64,000 nt of DNA from Coptis chinensis. Taxonomy: Eukaryota; Streptophyta; Magnoliopsida; Ranunculales; Ranunculaceae. The translations under genes and the position numbers were made by a program. The stretch covers positions 35,704,001-35,768,000 of the forward strand of contig CM027380.1 of assembly GCA_015680905.1 (NCBI GenBank), read 5' to 3'. The first letter of the stretch is position 1; each line of letters begins with the position of its first letter. The notes under the pieces were generated by a model. The model did no database searches, was not told the DNA's origin, and saw only the letters and a list, made by a program, of their open reading frames with translations. Below are positions 33,341 through 45,384 of this stretch, piece after piece.

Positions 33341-34887
33341 TGATAAGAGCCCAAAACTGTAGTTTTAATCCCTTAACAATATTGTCGTTAGACCAATTAT
33401 GCGGTTAATAATATAGGTTTATCACTAATTACGTGCTTTTGAGAATTTTAAGCTTCAGAGTTGAATAAATATAAATTTATTACTAATTAGGCGCTAAAAG
33501 GAGCTAAAGTGATTGGTATGAAAGTTCTATGAAGAAAGCCAAGTTTCATGGAGAAAAAACCCTTAAAAAAGCCTAAGTCAAAGCTGTTAAGTGAAAGTAA
33601 AACCGATTAGAAAGTTGAAGAAAAATCAATAGAACTTCAAAAGGCCATATCTTTGGGCTTAGACCTCGGATTTGGGCCTATTTTATATCAAATGACCGTC
33701 TCAGAAAGCTCTTTCCGATAGTTCAGACCTTGACTCGATCAGAGTAGTATAAGTTGGTGAAAACTTGCGCTACAATAACACGACCAGAATGGAAAGTCTT
33801 GGATTCAACAAATTGGATTTTGGGCTCGATTTTTCTGCCCAAAACTTGGCTCCTCAGCCTATGCACGAATTTGTGGATCTGGCTCTTCTATATCAATAGA
33901 CAAAAGCTTAGCTCTTAAGAATCTAGATCTAAACCTAGTTCTAGTTCATAAAATTTAGTTTTTTGTAATATATAATTAGTTTTAATTCATTAAATTAGTT
34001 TTTATAGATTAATCTAGTTAGTTGTCAATTTTATTAGTTGTTAAAACAAGTTTTGAATTTTAGAATAAAATACTTGGTTTATATTTCAATATGTAATTTC
34101 GAATTCAATCTTTAATTCATAATTAGTTTGTCTTAATTTGATAATTAGTTCATCATCATCTTAGTTCTAAATTAGTTTTAAATCTTGTTTTAATTCATTT
34201 TGAATCTTAGACTATTGTTAAATTAGATTTATGATGTTTAATAATTTATTCAAAAATGAGTTATGCTAGTTGTTCTCGTTTTAGAAATAATAGTATAATA
34301 ATTCAAGTCTAAAACCTCCATTAGAGGGGTTTGAAGAAGCCTTGATGAAACTTGATTGTTGTTAGCGTAAAATAGTTCGTAATATTCTATTACATTCTAG
34401 AAAACAATTAGTTCACCATAAGAATGAGTTTGATTGTTTCACATGTTAGTTGTTAGTTGGTAGAGATTACCATGAACAATTATGGATTAGGAAGACCCAA
34501 TTGCTATGTGAAAGCATCGCAATTCGAATTACGACAATTTATCGCTAGTTGATTAAGTCGAATTAAGGTGGAATCAAATCCCCCTAATTCCTTATCATAG
34601 TATCAATTTAGTATTTCCATATTTTAATTATCGTATCTTGAGTAGTTGATTTACCATCGTAATATAATTTCCATCGTTACTCTTATTAACTTTGATAGAC
34701 TGATAATCGTAGTTAACTTAGAATTTTAAAGAACTAAGAGTGGAATGAATCTTCTATTCCAACTATATTGCAATAACATCGAGAGTAGAAACCTTTGATA
34801 ACATTAAGCGTAAAACAGTTCTAGTTTTACTTACATTTGAGTTTAATCGCTTATTCGTAGGTAAAACTATCGTTTTCCCTTTTATCA
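33341..34887 (+). repeat. E3 middle LTR, L2
   Basis: 1547 bp, TGATAAGAGCCC... to ...TTTTATCA. The first two-thirds match L1/L3 only loosely, while the last roughly 230 bp are about 94% alike by eye, so L2 looks mosaic. Confidence 0.85.
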
Positions 34888-34889
34888 AA

Positions 34890-34907
34890 TGGCACCGCTG
34901 CCATCTT
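34890..34907 (+). promoter_or_regulatory. E3 internal B primer binding site
   Basis: TGGCACCGCTGCCATC three bases after L2; the next 150 bases are nearly identical to those after the internal A site. Confidence 0.75.
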
Positions 34908-35027
34908 AGTTCCCTTTAGAATTGTTTTCATTAGTATTGTTAGTCTTCCCAAAGTCCCATTAAACCCACCCACTCTTGTTTGATTCTAACTGTGGTTGTT
35001 TGCTTCCGAACTAATTTTTTTCGTAGG

Positions 35028-35335
35028 AATACACTGCGTGCACCCTATGCCCTTGTAGGCCAAAATTGGAGCGCACCTCGCGCTAAAGTGCCTGGACATC
35101 AGTCGCACCCCGCGCCTATCCTAGAAAAAATCAAGGCGCACCACGCGATGAAGTGCCTAGACATCAACTAAGGCACGAGCGCACCCTGCGCCCTCCTAAG
35201 GCTTAACAAGAGAGCAACTTGCGCCCGAAGTGCCTAGACCTCGAGTGAGACACGTGCGCACCCTATGCCCTATCTAGGCTACTTCAGAGTGCACCCCGCA
35301 CCCTCTTCTGAATCGCCCAAATTCCACAGGTTAGT
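35028..35335 (+). repeat. GC-rich leader repeats, internal B
   Basis: Same GAGCGCACC/GCGCCC and AAGTGCCTGGACATCA units as in internal A, with a GTGCCT.../AGGCAC hairpin near 35153. Confidence 0.72.
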
Positions 35336-35645
35336 TCAAATTTCTATTTCTTCAAGTTATTCAGTGTTTCTAACTTGTTAAATACACTGAGCTCTCGTAT
35401 ACAAGACGCCATTCATAAGCGAAGCAAGGAGGCATTCAAGTACTTCTTTCTTCCACTGCTTGCTTCTCCTGTTAGAGGATTTATACTAGCATATCAGGAT
35501 TGTTTTGACTGTTGTCGTGTTTATTTTATATTGGACTTAGCCTTGCATGAAATTAAGGTCAGGTAGAGAAAAAATGATTTACGTAATCTATCGTGAACGT
35601 CAACACACAAACCTATCTAGTATACCATATACTACACCTGAAATA

Positions 35646-36990
35646 ATGGCTGAAGAAAGAGAGTCTCCTCTTTCTGACTTTTACAAAGCCCTGAACGATA
35701 GCCCAAAATCTTGCATCGTTCTTGCATACCCAGTGGGGGATTTCCGAATTCCCCCAAATATATTTAATTTGTTACCCATTTTTCATGGGTTAGACCATAA
35801 AAAACCTTATTAGCATATGCGTAGGATTGAACAAGTCCTTACCACATTCCATCATCCTACGGTTGGTGCAGAACAAATTAAACTGAGGGTGTTTCCTTTT
35901 ACCCTAGCTGACAAGGCGGCGTCTTGGTTAACTGCCCAAGCACCTAATTCTATGGACTCTTGGGCCAAACTTGTTCAATTATTTATGGAACATTTTTACC
36001 CACCATTGAAGACAGATGAAATGCTTTCCAATATTCTTTTTTTCCGACAGAATCCTCATGAATCCTTTTCAGAGGCTTGGAATCGTTTCACTGACCTTCT
36101 TATAGAGTGTCCACATCATAACCTCGCCAAAGACGCGTTAGTTCGTGCCATTTTCAAAGGACTGTTACACCACCATAAAGAGGTCCTTGATATAATGAAT
36201 GGGGGTAGTTTCCTCAGTAAAGGAGCCTCAAAGGCTTATAAATTTCTAGAAGATCAAACAAAGTGTAATAATAACTTGGGGTAGTGACGATATCTCCCGC
36301 TCTGCTAGTTCTTCGCCAACAGTTAAGGCCGCCGGTATGTTTGAGATTAAACCCAATCCTGAGCTTAAAAATTTAATCGAATCTCTAACTAAAAAGGTAG
36401 AAGCTATTTCTGTTAAACGAAAGCCTATCCCTATAATGAATATCAACTTTATTCCATGTAATTTCTGTTTTAGTCCTGCGTATCCTGACTCATATTGTCC
36501 TCTAGTTTAAGAACAACAATCCGCACAGTCGAACAATGTTTGTTCCATTAATAGCGAACCTAACGCACCTTGGCGACAAAACCCCAACTACGGTTGGAGA
36601 AATAATCAACAAGTTACACCTCCAGCGTATAATAATCAAAACGTTAGGCCAGCAAACAATTACAATCAAACTCCACCACGACAAGGGCAAGGACATGGTC
36701 AGGGTAATTATAATAATTATAACAATAATAAATATAATGTTAATAAAGGTATCATTCCGGTTAATCATAACTATCACAACCCACCTATTAATAATCAACG
36801 TGACACAGTTCCTATCACACAACCTGTAACAAACACTCCTCCACAACCGGATCGTTTCGACGCCTTTATGGAAACCCAACAACAGATTTTACAAGCCATC
36901 TAACTTTCCTTACAGCAGTTAGCCCAAGAGAAACTACAACCCAAAGGTGTGTTTCCAGGTCAAGTGATACCTAATACTAAAACAACAAAC
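35646..36990 (+). pseudogene. E3b gag
   Basis: Begins MAEERESPLSDFYKALNDSP. The capsid-like part carries FRIPPNIFNLLPIFHGLDH, TTFHHPTVGAEQIKLRVF and AWNRFTDLLIECPHHNLAKD, the Athila-type gag signature also seen in E2. A CX2C knuckle region (about 36455) and an Asn/Gln-rich low-complexity stretch (about 36590-36790) follow. Particle-forming protein of the element. Several breaks. Confidence 0.88.
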
Positions 36991-37099
36991 ACAGCCTTTG
37001 AGGTAAACGGTAATACTAGTAAGGAAAATGCAAACTTAGGTGAGCTAAATCCATCACCACTCTCCGTTCTGGCAGAGTTGTTGATAACGCCGTAACTAT

Positions 37100-37890
37100 G
37101 CCTGTAGTTACCACCCCACCAGTAGTCCCTACACCAGATATTAAACTAGATACCGAAATAGAAACTGAAGATCCTACCCCTGTACAGGTACCAATTAAAC
37201 CACAACCGAAGAAACAGAAAGCCAAGGTTAGACATCCTGTTAATCTATATGCTAAATATAGAGAGAAACCACCATTTCCCCAGAGATAAGCCATGTTAAA
37301 CAAGGATACAAATTTTGATGAGATTAGGGAAGTTTTTAAAAATCTAACGATAAACCTACCTTTTCTCGAAGCTATTAAAAAGTTACCTCACCATGCTAAG
37401 TTTCTTAAACAGTTGTGCACTACTAGGCGTAAGACAAATATTCCTAAAGATGCCTTTTTAACTAAACAGTTTCTAACTTTAACCGAACATAATGGAATCG
37501 TTAAGTACAAGGACCCTAGTCATCCTACTGTATAATGCACCTTAGGAGATTCCCACACGACGACCGCTTTATTAGAACTGGGGGCAAGTGTTAACTTACT
37601 CCCTTTTTATCTCTATAAACAAATAGGTCTACAAGAGATGCAACCTACTAAAATGACATTGCAATTAGCTGATTGGTCTATTAAGTATCCTTAGGGTGTG
37701 GTTGAAAACGTGCTTATTAAGGTTCGGGATTTCTACTATCCTGTTGACTTCGTTATCCTCGATACAGAAGTCGCTAACGACTCTGTTCCGATCATTTTAG
37801 GGCATCCTTTCTTGGCTACTACCAACACGCTCATAAACTGCAGCGATGGTTCAATGTCCATGTCTTTTGGCATCTTTCTGTTGAAATAAA
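37100..37890 (+). pseudogene. E3b protease region
   Basis: A Pro/Lys-rich linker leads to FKNLTINLPFLEAIKKLPHH and then an aspartic-protease segment (about 37560-37890) with GASVNLLP and IILGHPFLAT, the retropepsin-like plan of Athila elements. Protease cuts the polyprotein. RT, RNase H and integrase do not follow. Broken in a few places. Confidence 0.8.
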
Positions 37891-38143
37891 TATTTTTAAA
37901 ATGACGAAATAGTTCCCAGATATGACTTTGGATGGAGAGGTTAGCATGATCGAGAGCTTAGCTCAAGATTATTTCAAAACCACGTTTCCTGATAATCAGA
38001 TGCACAAATTCCTTTCATTTGGAAGTTCCAACTTCGACGAGAACTCCCTGGACATCGAGGAAGATTTCCTTCGACTCTTTTGCAACTCTTCTTTGCCACC
38101 TTGCTAGTCCCTCCATGTCAACATCCATTCATTCCTTGACGCT

Positions 38144-38911
38144 ATGACAAAAGATGAATTTATCACTCTCTATCCCAGTGATTCTTTTGATCCACCTATT
38201 GAGGAATGTCTTGCGTATCTCAAGGCTTCTGATGATTTAGACCTGAGAGCTCTAGTCGAACCCCATTCATCCACCTCACATCATCCTATCACTCATTCAT
38301 CTTCCATCACTAATTTTCCCCACCTTCCACCTTTTCAAAGGAACCTTGAGTTTGCACTTGATCCTCTTGTTTCTCCTGTGCTTCATGATTTTCTAAATCC
38401 TCCTAATACAGAAATAATTTCCAAGGGAAAGGCACTTGACACCTTTATTTTCAGAATTGAGACAGTTCCTACCTACACCATGAATGAGTTTTGTGCTACA
38501 CCCACATTCCCATTTTTTCCATTCTTTCCCTCTAAAACTTATACATATCCAACATATCTTCCACAAACATCCATTTTCTCACGATCATTCACTTGGATAC
38601 CCTTTCGTTCAAAGATGAAGAAGAAGGTGTATGCTCGGTTACTCAGACTTAACTTTCATTTCACTAAGTTGCATCGTAGAAAATCTTGGTGCTTGATTCT
38701 GTTTGGGAGTGCATTCTATGTTAATTATTTATGGCAAGATCCACAACTATTTCGGTTGTTGATATATGGTAAATTGCATGTTCATTATATACATATGTTA
38801 GAGATGAAGTCTCAGGAATCTAACTTTAAAAGACCCATGTTTAAAACAAATTTTCTAAACTCTATTTGGGGGTGGGGTGTTGGTATTTCCATCCAAAACT
38901 TTGTTCTATAA
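38144..38911 (+). CDS. Module of the zinc-knuckle ORF in E3b
   Basis: 255 codons from MTKDEFITLYPSDSFDPPIE. LPPFQRNLEFALDPLVSPVL (about 38330-38390) matches PPFQRNLEFALEP of E3a and the E1 end. The zinc knuckles are absent. It follows the protease region where RT stands in E4. The end (SFKRPMF onwards) runs into a conserved noncoding phrase and a G-rich motif, so the natural end is uncertain. Role unknown. Confidence 0.5.
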   Translation: MTKDEFITLYPSDSFDPPIEECLAYLKASDDLDLRALVEPHSSTSHHPITHSSSITNFPHLPPFQRNLEFALDPLVSPVLHDFLNPPNTEIISKGKALDTFIFRIETVPTYTMNEFCATPTFPFFPFFPSKTYTYPTYLPQTSIFSRSFTWIPFRSKMKKKVYARLLRLNFHFTKLHRRKSWCLILFGSAFYVNYLWQDPQLFRLLIYGKLHVHYIHMLEMKSQESNFKRPMFKTNFLNSIWGWGVGISIQNFVL

Positions 38912-39380
38912 ATTTGTTTGTTTTGATGTTGTTTTTATTATTTTTATTAGTTTGGATGTTAAGTTGTTGAATTCAGTAGCTAAATTTGAATTCGGTAGTT
39001 AATTGCATTTTGAATTTCGATTTTAATTTAATGTGGTTCTTTTCTACGATGCGATGTTTTTTGTGTTAATCCTATCTTCCCGAATTGTTTGGGGGTGGTA
39101 TTATTTCTTTTAGCATTGTTTTTTATATAATCCACAATTTTACAAGTAATCTTGTGATGATTGTTGGGAATGTTGCCGATATTGGCATGATTATGATTAG
39201 ATATTGTGGTAGGATGAAATTTCAATGAGTTAGGAAGTTACTATTCTAAATTCAACCTAAAAGATATTAGGTTTGTTTTGGAATAAGAAATATGGGTTGT
39301 TTCCGTTTAGGTTTTGGAAATATTTTGTTTCCGGCAATTGCCTTAAAATTGTTTGGCAACTTGCCGATTCGTTTTAGAAA
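38912..39380 (+). other. Noncoding stretch before ORF-B, E3b
   Basis: No gene. Similar to E4 56690-57130, including TTGCCGATAT, AACCTAAAAGATATTAGG and GGTTGTTTCCGTTT phrases and a GTTTGGGGGTGG motif (39086). Confidence 0.6.
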
Positions 39381-39500
39381 CTAAAACCCTATATATATTT
39401 GATTCATTCTCCACACAAAACCCACACATCTCACTTTCATCTCTCACCTTAAACCTCTAATTTTTCCTTTTATTTTTCACTTCACCCTACTCAGAACACA
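39381..39500 (+). promoter_or_regulatory. Promoter-like region before ORF-B, E3b
   Basis: GATTCGTTTTAG, then a TATA run (CCCTATATATATTTG, 39388-39402), then a C/T-rich leader with ACATCTCACTTTCATCTCTC. The same arrangement occurs in E4 (57130-57240). Confidence 0.5.
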
Positions 39501-39650
39501 CGGAGCGCGACCCGTGCCCTCCCAAGAGAAATTGTGAGCGCGCCTAGTGCTAACACGCTTGTTACTCCATTTGCACCTGAGCGCGACCCGCGCCCTGCCA
39601 AAGCTAAATTTGAGCGCCACCTGCGCCCTGACTTCCGTAGGCACGAAAAA
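39495..39650 (+). repeat. GC-rich repeats before ORF-B, E3b
   Basis: Units GAGCGCGACCCGTGCCCT, GAGCGCGACCCGCGCCCTG and GAGCGCCACCTGCGCCCTGA, related to the leader repeats at 28690 and 35028. Confidence 0.7.
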
Positions 39651-39711
39651 TTCTGACTTTTTATGGGTTGTTCCAGGATCGTTTGCACCTTTTCTAGAGA
39701 GTAGTTTTGAG

Positions 39712-41773
39712 ATGACATCTTCTACAATCATACCAGAGCAATCCTTTGAATACTTGTTCCAAAGTGAAACCTATGGTGCGTGGTTTCACGAGGTGATCAT
39801 ACAAGCAGGCTGGGAACCGCTAATGGTAAGTCGTGATAAACTTTATTCTTCTGCACTTACATCTTATTTTTATGATACTTGTAAGTTCTTTGATAGACCA
39901 GATGGAGAACAATTGAGGATGAACCAATGGAAATTACCAGGTTCTTCTTAGCCTTTGCTCTCGAACTTGCTATGCCCGCCGAATTTCAACACTCTTGGGC
40001 ATATTTGGTAGATAATATATACCCCTATAACTATGAGAATTTGCATGAGGATTATAGGGCAGGAATCTTTAGGATAGAGGACCAAGGGGGATATAGTATA
40101 GCCCTTGGTAGCCTGTCCCTAAATGTAGGCACCACCATGTTATTCATCCTGATGAATATTTTAGGAGAGTGGTAGTTTACTTCTGCAAATAGTACCGTTG
40201 GTGACTTTTTCATTGCTTTAGCTGAGGGATTTTTTATTGCTTATATAGTTTACTTTTTCATTGCTTATATAGTTAGTACAATTGCGTGGTTCGTTCATTT
40301 CGAGTTATGACTTGGCTGGGATGGCAGTGATAGGGTTATATACTAAAAGCATTACTTTTGTATTAACTCTAGTTTTTTATATTTTGAATGAGAATCATAT
40401 GAGCAAATGTTACGTATATTATATATATTATTAGTTATATGCATGTGTCTAACACTTTATGTTGTAGATGATATGGTGTGAACACACAGAAGATCATATC
40501 ATCAGTACCTTATAAAGTATAAGTAATTGTTCACAACCTAGATGGATTTGGACAAACCATTAGTACGGTTGTAGTATAATCTGGTATTAGTCTATCTTGA
40601 CTATAAGATTAGACTAGTACACTTTGTGTGTATTGAACAGGACCAAGTGAGGTTGTTTCTCCTTATACTAACTATATAAGAGAATAAACGCCTCTATTAT
40701 TATGGATGCTTATCTTCCTCATCCGGATATAATAACGGGCACTTACATGTATTGTACATTGCTTTAAATCATCAATGGGTGAGATTCATTTGTGAATCAA
40801 CAAACTCGATGGATTGGGTAAGGACATTGTATGTAAGGTGTGCTGTTGATTATAGAAGGAATTTGTGTCCCGTAAGAAGTCGGGTTGATGGTGTCCCCTT
40901 GAGGAGCTCAAAAAGATTGTCATGTAAACCCTACAGATAGATTTATTCCGACATGACAATGAGGTTGAGTGGTACTACTCAAGGACATAAGAAGTTGATT
41001 AATGTAGTTGTCAGTAACTTGACTTGATCAATGGACATTCGATATCTTAAACATGGGGAGATCAACAAGCATATAATATGGAGCCCATAAACGCTAACAC
41101 GTAATTTGGGATTAGGGCGGTAGTGCAACAATGGCCTTTAGTGGAATAAGTCATTTGTTGACGGACTTGGGCCGTGTGTTCGGGGCGAACATGGGAAGCC
41201 CAAGCCCGTCAGGAGGCCCAACCCTAATTTCTCCTCATGGTCCCTGTTGTAGCCAATAAATAGAATACTATTTCTCCCTGGCCGAAATTCACTATTCATC
41301 TAAACAGAAAAAGAGGCAAGGAAAGTTAGATCCAAAATTGGATCTAGCTTTGTGAGAAAGAAGGGGATTGGTAGATCGTTGTCCAGACAACGTCCAATCT
41401 ATTATAAAGGAATACAACAGAAGATCAAGGGGTTGATTGTTGATTCGGATTCATAAAGCTTTGATTCTCAGAGTTATCAAAACCCAATCTAAAAGGTATA
41501 TTTTCCAATCACAAATCGTGGACACCCATTAATTCCGCTGCGCGTGGTGTTCGTGGTTTGTAGAAATAGTCATTCTGAAATAACAGTTCCTTTAGGCAGG
41601 TGCAACCTCATTTGGTTTCTCCTTATAGCCCATCATACCGAGTAACACTCGACATGTTAGCACGAGTTGATGACACATGGCGAAGGGCTTGGCAAGTTAT
41701 TATAGCATGGCAGGACGCAAAAGAGCCTTTGTCCTATGAAGAGGATGAGGATGAGGAGGAGGATGATGCTTAA
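39712..41773 (+). pseudogene. E3b env-like ORF-B, split by S2
   Basis: Starts MTSSTIIPEQSFEYLFQSET, matching E4 ORF-B (MTSLIVILEQSFEHLLGSES), and carries YSIALGSLSLNVGTTMLFIL near 40080-40160. Solo LTR S2 (40328-41594) interrupts it. The C-terminal part resumes after S2 and ends in an acidic run at 41773. Start chosen at 39712 because all copies align from that methionine. Broken in a few places. Confidence 0.75.
40328..41594 (+). mobile_element. S2: solo LTR
   Basis: 1267 bp, TGATAGGGTTATATAC... to ...CAGTTCCTTTA, flanked by GGCAG at 40323-40327 and 41595-41599. E4 shows the empty site (GGGATGGCAAGTGCAAC, about 58359). Same family as S1, with high similarity along its length. Confidence 0.85.
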
Positions 41774-43592
41774 ATGCGGGAGATAAGGTAAGTTTTAGTT
41801 TCAGTTAGTGTCTGCTTATGTCCCAAGCAATTTAATTCGTGTTATCCCCATAACGGGTGAAACTCATATAGAGTTGCATCTGTCTTTCTTTTTCTATATT
41901 AGTATGTTTAACCTTATTTTGCAGATGTTCCAGAATTTCATGCGTTTCCATCGTATTTTTCTACCCTTTTTATTTCAATACTTTGAGGACAAAGCATGCT
42001 TCTTTTTTGGGGGTGGCATAGAAACACGTGTAATTAAAGCATCTGTTAGGATATAGATATGTACAATATGCACTTGTTTTCTAGTAAAAATTTCAAAATT
42101 TCAAAAAAATAAAATATGTTAAAATATGTTATCTTATGTACTTAGGAATATTGGTATTGTTTTCTTCCTTTATGCTCTTAATAATCTAGAAGTCTTACGT
42201 TAGCTTTTGCATTAGAATAGGTTTTAAAAACATAGGTTAATATGTAGGTAATAATCTTTGCATATATCTATAAATATATTACATGAGTATCTATGATTGT
42301 TTGGCAGTAAGTTTCTGAAATCTAGGCTAGAGTACTTATTCTACAAATCCTGTGAGAATATAGCCTAAAACCTTATATGAGTGAAACATTTGAGAAATGA
42401 CACAAGGGAGAAGTAAAATCCGGATAGAGAAATCACACGTCCACTTGCTTGATCACTATACCATATCCTAAGCGAGAATTTAGGCCTTCTTTGGATCGAT
42501 ATAGCCAGAAATTCAAACCTTATGAAATTATTTTCCGCTAGTCGCCCCTCTGAACCTTTCTTGAGCCTTTCATAACCCACAATTCTTTTACCCTTTTACA
42601 AAAACAAAACAAAATAAAAAAATCAACCTACCCATTATAGAATGAGTCTGAGAATAGGATAAGTGAAGAAAAGAGAAGAGAAAAATCTGTGTAAACAAAA
42701 ATTAGTTAGTTGCTTCAGAAAAGAATAAGAAAAGAAAGTTTCCATCCAAATAAAAAATAAAAATAAAAATAAAATAAAATAAAGAGTTAGAACTCCAAAA
42801 AAAATAATAGGAGTCAAAAAGCCAAAATAAAAAGGCTAAGGATGGAAATAAAGTGTAGAAGCAAAAGAACAAGGGTTTCTCTAGTTACGTAATATGAAGA
42901 CCATATTAACTCAGACTTGTCCTTTTTGAATATCCATTTCCTTCCTTCTTAAACCATCTCCCAATCCCTGCAACACTTAATAAAGACCTCTAGCTAAATT
43001 AGGAATAGGTTAGTGTGATAGTAAGTGGCAGATGTGTTTGATCAACTTCGGCTTCTTTGTGTGTCATTGAGATTGTAAGGTAAAGTGTGCTCACTACACA
43101 CTGGAGTAGCGAAACTTGAGCGGAAAAATCGGAGTGGTTTTTGTCTTGACATTTGTGTGAGGACCTACTTAAGGACGCTATTCCGAGTTTTCAGAAATGG
43201 ACCTGCTAGTGCATTTCATAGTATTACTCATGGTATATATGTTTATTCGTAGATGATTGATTATTATGCATATATTAGTTTAGGTTTCAACTTGATTATT
43301 CTGTATTCATTGCTAGTAAGATGTATAGATAATTGAGGCATAAATAAGGAAACAATACTTGTATTTCTTAGTCGTTGTAGTATAGATGAAGTTTGTGAGT
43401 ACCTTCACTTGAAAACTCTAACGAGGCTATAACTCGTCCTCTTGGGAATTCCTAGTAGTTTAATGCCTTGTTGCATATGGTCAATGCAATCGCACTCGGC
43501 GAAACGAGATTAGTTAGAACTCCATTTTTGGTCACTTATTCTAATTTCTCATATTTGCTTGAGGACAAGCAAAATGCTGTTTGGGGGTGGTT
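41774..43592 (+). other. E3 internal B, 3' noncoding region
   Basis: No gene. Contains CTTTG-AGGA-CAAAG hairpin (41981-41994) with G-rich motif (42003), the CCACTTGCTTGATCAC block (42433-42506), a purine-rich stretch (42700-42870), a weakened hairpin 1 (43438-43458), TTGCAT/ATGCAA hairpin, then TTTGCTTG/CAAGCAAA hairpin (43554-43573) and polypurine tract (43579-43592). Confidence 0.65.
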
Positions 43593-45038
43593 TGATAAGA
43601 GCCCAAAATTGTAGTTTTAACCAACCCCTTAATAATAATACTTTTAGACCAATTATGTGAGTAATAAATAAGAGTTAATGCTGATTACGTACTTTTATGT
43701 ATTTCAGACATTGGAGTCAATTATGTGTAGAAATGTATCACTTTTGCGAGATAAAGGAGCAAGGGTTGATTGCTAAGAAGTTCTGTGATTAGAGGCCAAG
43801 ATTCAAGGAGAAAAAACATTTTTAAAGCCCAATCAAAGCTGAAAAGTAAAAGTCAACAGAACTTCCGAAGACCGTATCACTGGACTCAAACCTCGAATTG
43901 GGCCTACCTTATGTCAAAACGACCGTCTTGGAAAGAAATTTCCAATGGTCCAAGTCTTGACCCAATTAGAAGAGCAGAAGTGGACAAAAAGACTACTGAA
44001 GTCAAGTCCAGCTGAAAAGGCCTCTGTGGACTGAAGAAATTGGGTTTTTGGCTCGATTTTTCTGCCCAAAACATGGCTCCAGGCCCATGCACGAAATTGG
44101 GGATCACTTTCTCTTCTTGAAAGGAGAAAAAGTGGAGTTGATTAGTTAGACCTAGATTAGAAAATAAATTAGTTTAGACTCCATTAATTAGTTTTATTAC
44201 CTTATTTTAAATTCAGTTTTGAATCAATATTGTTATTATTCATTAGATCAATAAAGTTAGTTAGTTATTCATAAATCTAGTTTCATTCCATTAAATCATT
44301 TTAGCTTCAATTCATAGATTTAGTTAATAATCATTACTAGTTTCAATTGAATATTGCATGATTTGATTTCCATTTTAATTCAAATAAGTAAATTTATAAT
44401 CATTATATCATGTCTTACTTAAATTCATATAGAAATGATAATTTAATGATCCAAGGCTAAAACCTCCATTAGAGGGGTTTAAGGAAGCCTTAATGAAAAC
44501 TTGATTTTGTTAGCTTAGAAATCGTCGTGATAATCTATTCAATTCTAGAAAGTAATTAGTTCATCATGAGAATGGGTTTGATTGCTTCACATGCTAGTTA
44601 TTATTTGATAGAGATTGTCATGAATAATTAGGGATTAGAAATACTAGTTTATTATGCGAAAGCATTGAAAATTGGATTACGACATTTCTTTGTTAGTTGA
44701 TTAAGTCAAATCAAGGTGGAATCGAATTCCCCTAATTCATTCTCTATTGTCAAGTTAGTATTTGAATTCCGTCATTTCGTGATTCGCTTATTGATTAGTA
44801 GTTTTCCATAGTAGTATAATTCCATCGTTACTCTCATTCACTTTGATAGACTGATATTCGTAGTTAACTTAGAATTCTAAAGAACTAAAAGTGGAACGAA
44901 TCTTCTATTCCAACTATATTGCAATAGCATCGAGAGTAGAAAACTTTGATAACATTAAGCGTAAAATAGTTCTAGTTTTACTTACATTTGAGTTTAATCG
45001 CTTATTCGTAGGTAAAACTAGTGTTTTCCATTTTATCA
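43593..45038 (+). repeat. E3 right outer LTR, L3
   Basis: 1446 bp, TGATAAGAGCCC... to ...TTTTATCA, followed by CCCAA. Closest partner is L1, not L2. Confidence 0.88.
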
Positions 45039-45384
45039 CCCAACAAAGATTGACTAGAGCCGATGTTTCCAAAGGGACAAAACCAATGCATAATGGGTCC
45101 ACGTGTAAAGAAGCAACAAACTTCCGAAGATCACATCTTTCAAACCTGGATTCCAATTTTGGCAATTGAACTGCCAGAGCAACCATGGCAATAAGCTCTA
45201 CGCAAAGATAGAAAGTTGTAAAAGCACCAAAATTCGAGCCGCCATTGGACACAGCACATGGACCCACTCTGTAAGCCCACAAGGCATGATGAGTCACCAG
45301 GGACAGGTGGCAAGTTAAGGGCACACCTTGGTGACACCTTGCCAGGAGAAACAAACAAAACATTAAATGGGATTTTGTTTTGTA
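45039..45384 (+). mobile_element. Right part of the older LTR hit by E3
   Basis: Continues 26809-27002 across the CCCAA site. ACTTCCGAAGATCACATCTTT resembles the ACTTCCGAAGACCGTATC region of the E3 LTRs, so it is probably a distant gypsy LTR. No coding region supported. Confidence 0.35.

Larger units (their letters stand above)
27003..45038 (+). mobile_element. E3: composite Athila-type element with three LTRs
   Basis: 18 kb in the order LTR L1, internal A, LTR L2, internal B, LTR L3, with one target duplication (CCCAA) outside L1 and L3 only. Internal A (28556-33340) has no gag or pol and carries a zinc-knuckle ORF. Internal B (34888-43592) has gag and protease, a module of the zinc-knuckle ORF, and env-like ORF-B. 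Each internal part starts with a primer site and ends with a polypurine tract. L1 and L3 differ by about 7-8% by eye, which suggests roughly 3-6 million years; L2 is much more different. Internal B is broken in about ten places; internal A in about one or two. Confidence 0.85.

Noticed and set aside
36502-36882. Minus-strand ORF rich in Ile, Thr and Val
   Set aside because: It is the complement of the Asn/Tyr-rich part of E3b gag; the same happens at 50081-50293.
45039-45384. Host gene fragment between E3 and S3
   Set aside because: Open stretches are antisense to an LTR-like sequence and show no protein motif.
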